Assembly: GCA_016293265.1 (NCBI GenBank)
Contig: JAEDEN010000047.1
Location: 1-13,121, forward strand
Direction: 5' to 3'
Source of the DNA: Oscillospiraceae bacterium
GTDB lineage: Bacteria; Bacillota; Clostridia; Oscillospirales; Oscillospiraceae
DNA length: 13,121 bases
Below the pieces are notes generated by a model. That model was given only the letters and a program-made list of their open reading frames with translations. It made no database searches and was not told where the DNA came from. This document shows, piece by piece, positions 11,771 to 13,121 of this stretch (position 1 is the stretch's first letter; each line of letters begins with the position of its first letter). A program made the translations under genes and the position numbers.

Positions 11771-13121
11771 ATGAACAAGTATGTTGAGCGCGTTCTGGCC
11801 GAGACCAAGGCTAAGAATGCTACCGAGCCCGAGTTCCTGCAGACCGTCGAAGAGGTCCTCACCTCTCTGGCTCCTGTTATCGATGCTCACCCCGAGTACG
11901 AGAAGGCCGCCCTGCTGGAGCGCATGGTCGAGCCCGAGCGCGTTGTCGAGTTCCGCGTCACCTGGGAGGATGACAACCATGAGTGGCATGTCAACCGCGG
12001 CTACCGCGTGCAGTACAATGCTGCCCTGGGCCCCTACAAGGGTGGTCTGCGCTTCCAGCCCAACGTCAACCTGTCCATGATCAAGTTCCTGGGCTTCGAG
12101 CAGGTGTTCAAGGATGCCATGACCGGCCTGCCCATCGGCGGTGCCAAGGGCGGCGCCGACTTCGATCCCGCCGGCAAGTCCGACGCCGAGGTCATGCGTT
12201 TCTGCCAGGCCTTCATGACTGAGCTGTATCGCCACATCGGCCAGGACATCGACTGCCCCGCCGGCGACATGGGCGTTGGCGGCCGCGAAGTTGGCTATCT
12301 GTACGGCCAGTATCGCCGCATCATGGGCAACGCTGAGTTCGGTGCCATGTCCGGCAAGGCTGTCTGCACCGGCGGTTCCATCCTGCGTCCCGAGGCCACC
12401 GGCTACGGCGCTGTCTACTATCTGGTCGAGGCTCTGAAGCACGACGGCGAGTCCATCGAGGGCAAGCGCATCGCTATGTCCGGCTACGGCAACGTTGGCT
12501 GGGGCATCATGAAGAAGGCTGCCGAGTTGGGTGCCAAGGTCACCTACTTCGCCGGTCCCGACGGCTACATCCACGATCCCGAGGGTGTTACCACCGACGA
12601 GAAGCTGAACTACATCCTGGAGATGCGTGCTAAGGATCCCATGCACTGCGCTTCCTACGCCGAGAAGTTCGGCTGCGAGTTCGTTCCCAACACCAAGTGC
12701 TGGGGCGTCAAGGATGTCGATATCTACATGCCCGCCGCTACCCAGAACGACGTCAACATGGAGTGGGCCAAGAAGATTGCCGAGTCCGGTGTGAAGTACT
12801 ACATCGAGGTCGCCAACATGCCCACCACCAACGATGCTCTGGAGTTCCTGAGAGAGCAGAAGCACATCGTTGTTGCTCCTTCCAAGGCTGTTAACGCCGG
12901 TGGCGTTTCCGTTTCCGAGCTGGAGATGGCTCAGAACGCTGAGCGCCTGTACTGGACTGCCGAGGAAGTCGACGCCAAGCTGAAGGGCATCATGAAGAAC
13001 ATCTATGACTCTTCCGTTGAGGTCGCCGAGCGCTATGGCCTGGGCTATGACCTGGTCGCCGGTGCTAACATCGTTGGCTTCCAGAAGGTTGCCGATGCCA
13101 TGATGGCTCAGGGCATCTTCT
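11771..13121 (+). CDS. gdhA: Hexameric glutamate dehydrogenase, last codons cut by window edge
   Basis: This enzyme links 2-oxoglutarate and ammonia to glutamate in the cytoplasm. About 450 residues are visible, essentially the whole family length, and the sequence aligns closely with the Clostridium symbiosum enzyme. The substrate and catalytic residues are present: Lys90 (GPYKGGLRF), Lys114, Lys126 (GGAKGGADFD) and Asp166 (PAGDMGVG). The Rossmann loop is SGYGNVGWG (237-245). At the cofactor-specificity positions known from C. symbiosum (Phe238, Pro262, Asp263) this protein has Tyr239, Pro263 and Asp264, which favours NAD(H) over NADP(H); that is inference. The start ATG 11771 has AGGAGG. 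Arg codons are almost all CGC or CGT, unlike the CGG-rich neighbours, which suggests very high expression. The right edge falls just before the expected stop. Confidence 0.96.
   Translation, partial: MNKYVERVLAETKAKNATEPEFLQTVEEVLTSLAPVIDAHPEYEKAALLERMVEPERVVEFRVTWEDDNHEWHVNRGYRVQYNAALGPYKGGLRFQPNVNLSMIKFLGFEQVFKDAMTGLPIGGAKGGADFDPAGKSDAEVMRFCQAFMTELYRHIGQDIDCPAGDMGVGGREVGYLYGQYRRIMGNAEFGAMSGKAVCTGGSILRPEATGYGAVYYLVEALKHDGESIEGKRIAMSGYGNVGWGIMKKAAELGAKVTYFAGPDGYIHDPEGVTTDEKLNYILEMRAKDPMHCASYAEKFGCEFVPNTKCWGVKDVDIYMPAATQNDVNMEWAKKIAESGVKYYIEVANMPTTNDALEFLREQKHIVVAPSKAVNAGGVSVSELEMAQNAERLYWTAEEVDAKLKGIMKNIYDSSVEVAERYGLGYDLVAGANIVGFQKVADAMMAQGIF

Noticed and set aside
11732..12865. 377-codon minus-strand open frame
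   Set aside because: It is antisense to gdhA and reflects that gene's biased codon use; its repetitive Leu/Gly/Val/Asp product has no family motif.

Overview
The window looks like chromosomal DNA from a GC-rich member of the Clostridia, most likely a gut Oscillospiraceae-type anaerobe. The evidence is mixed: strong AGGAGG-type ribosome sites, a Bacillus-type SOS box, CsoR-controlled copper genes, a DUF4179 anti-sigma pair, a Gram-positive SecG, and a glutamate dehydrogenase closely resembling the Clostridium symbiosum enzyme. The taxonomic placement is inference from gene content and style. There are no mobile elements, phage genes, rRNA, tRNA or CRISPR arrays.

Layout. From 1 to 6303 every gene lies on the minus strand. 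Reading in the direction of transcription, dpaL (6303-5092, diaminopropionate ammonia-lyase) is a single gene with its own promoter and terminator. Next come an ECF sigma factor and its membrane anti-sigma factor (4976-3379), overlapping by 4 nt and preceded by a candidate self-recognised ECF promoter. A sigma-A-like promoter at 3273-3301 then precedes five closely spaced genes that probably form one operon: a small acidic protein, a stand-alone YqfO/NIF3-type domain protein, a SpoU/TrmH-family RNA methyltransferase, an EFR1-like flavodoxin-ferredoxin protein, and a class I glutamine amidotransferase (peptidase C26) cut by the left edge.

From 6440 rightwards transcription is mostly on the plus strand. 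A copper-efflux operon, copA-csoR-copZ (6539-9311), has two near-perfect CsoR operators in its promoter and leader, which gives a closed loop: copper releases CsoR, and the operon then makes the exporter, the sensor and the chaperone. The chaperone has an unusual second CxxC. After a terminator come a lipoprotein polysaccharide deacetylase (+), then secG (-) converging on a shared bidirectional terminator, then lexA (+) with an SOS box touching its -35. A 537-bp stretch without a convincing gene separates lexA from gdhA, a hexameric glutamate dehydrogenase truncated by the right edge within its last few codons.

The genes are mainly housekeeping or stress related. I see no convincing new multi-gene defence or biosynthetic system. 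The observations most worth checking are a possible H-type RNA pseudoknot at 721-760 (minus), the double-CxxC copper chaperone, the paired CsoR operators, the ECF autoregulatory promoter, and a possible 35-codon ORF antisense in the lexA-gdhA gap.
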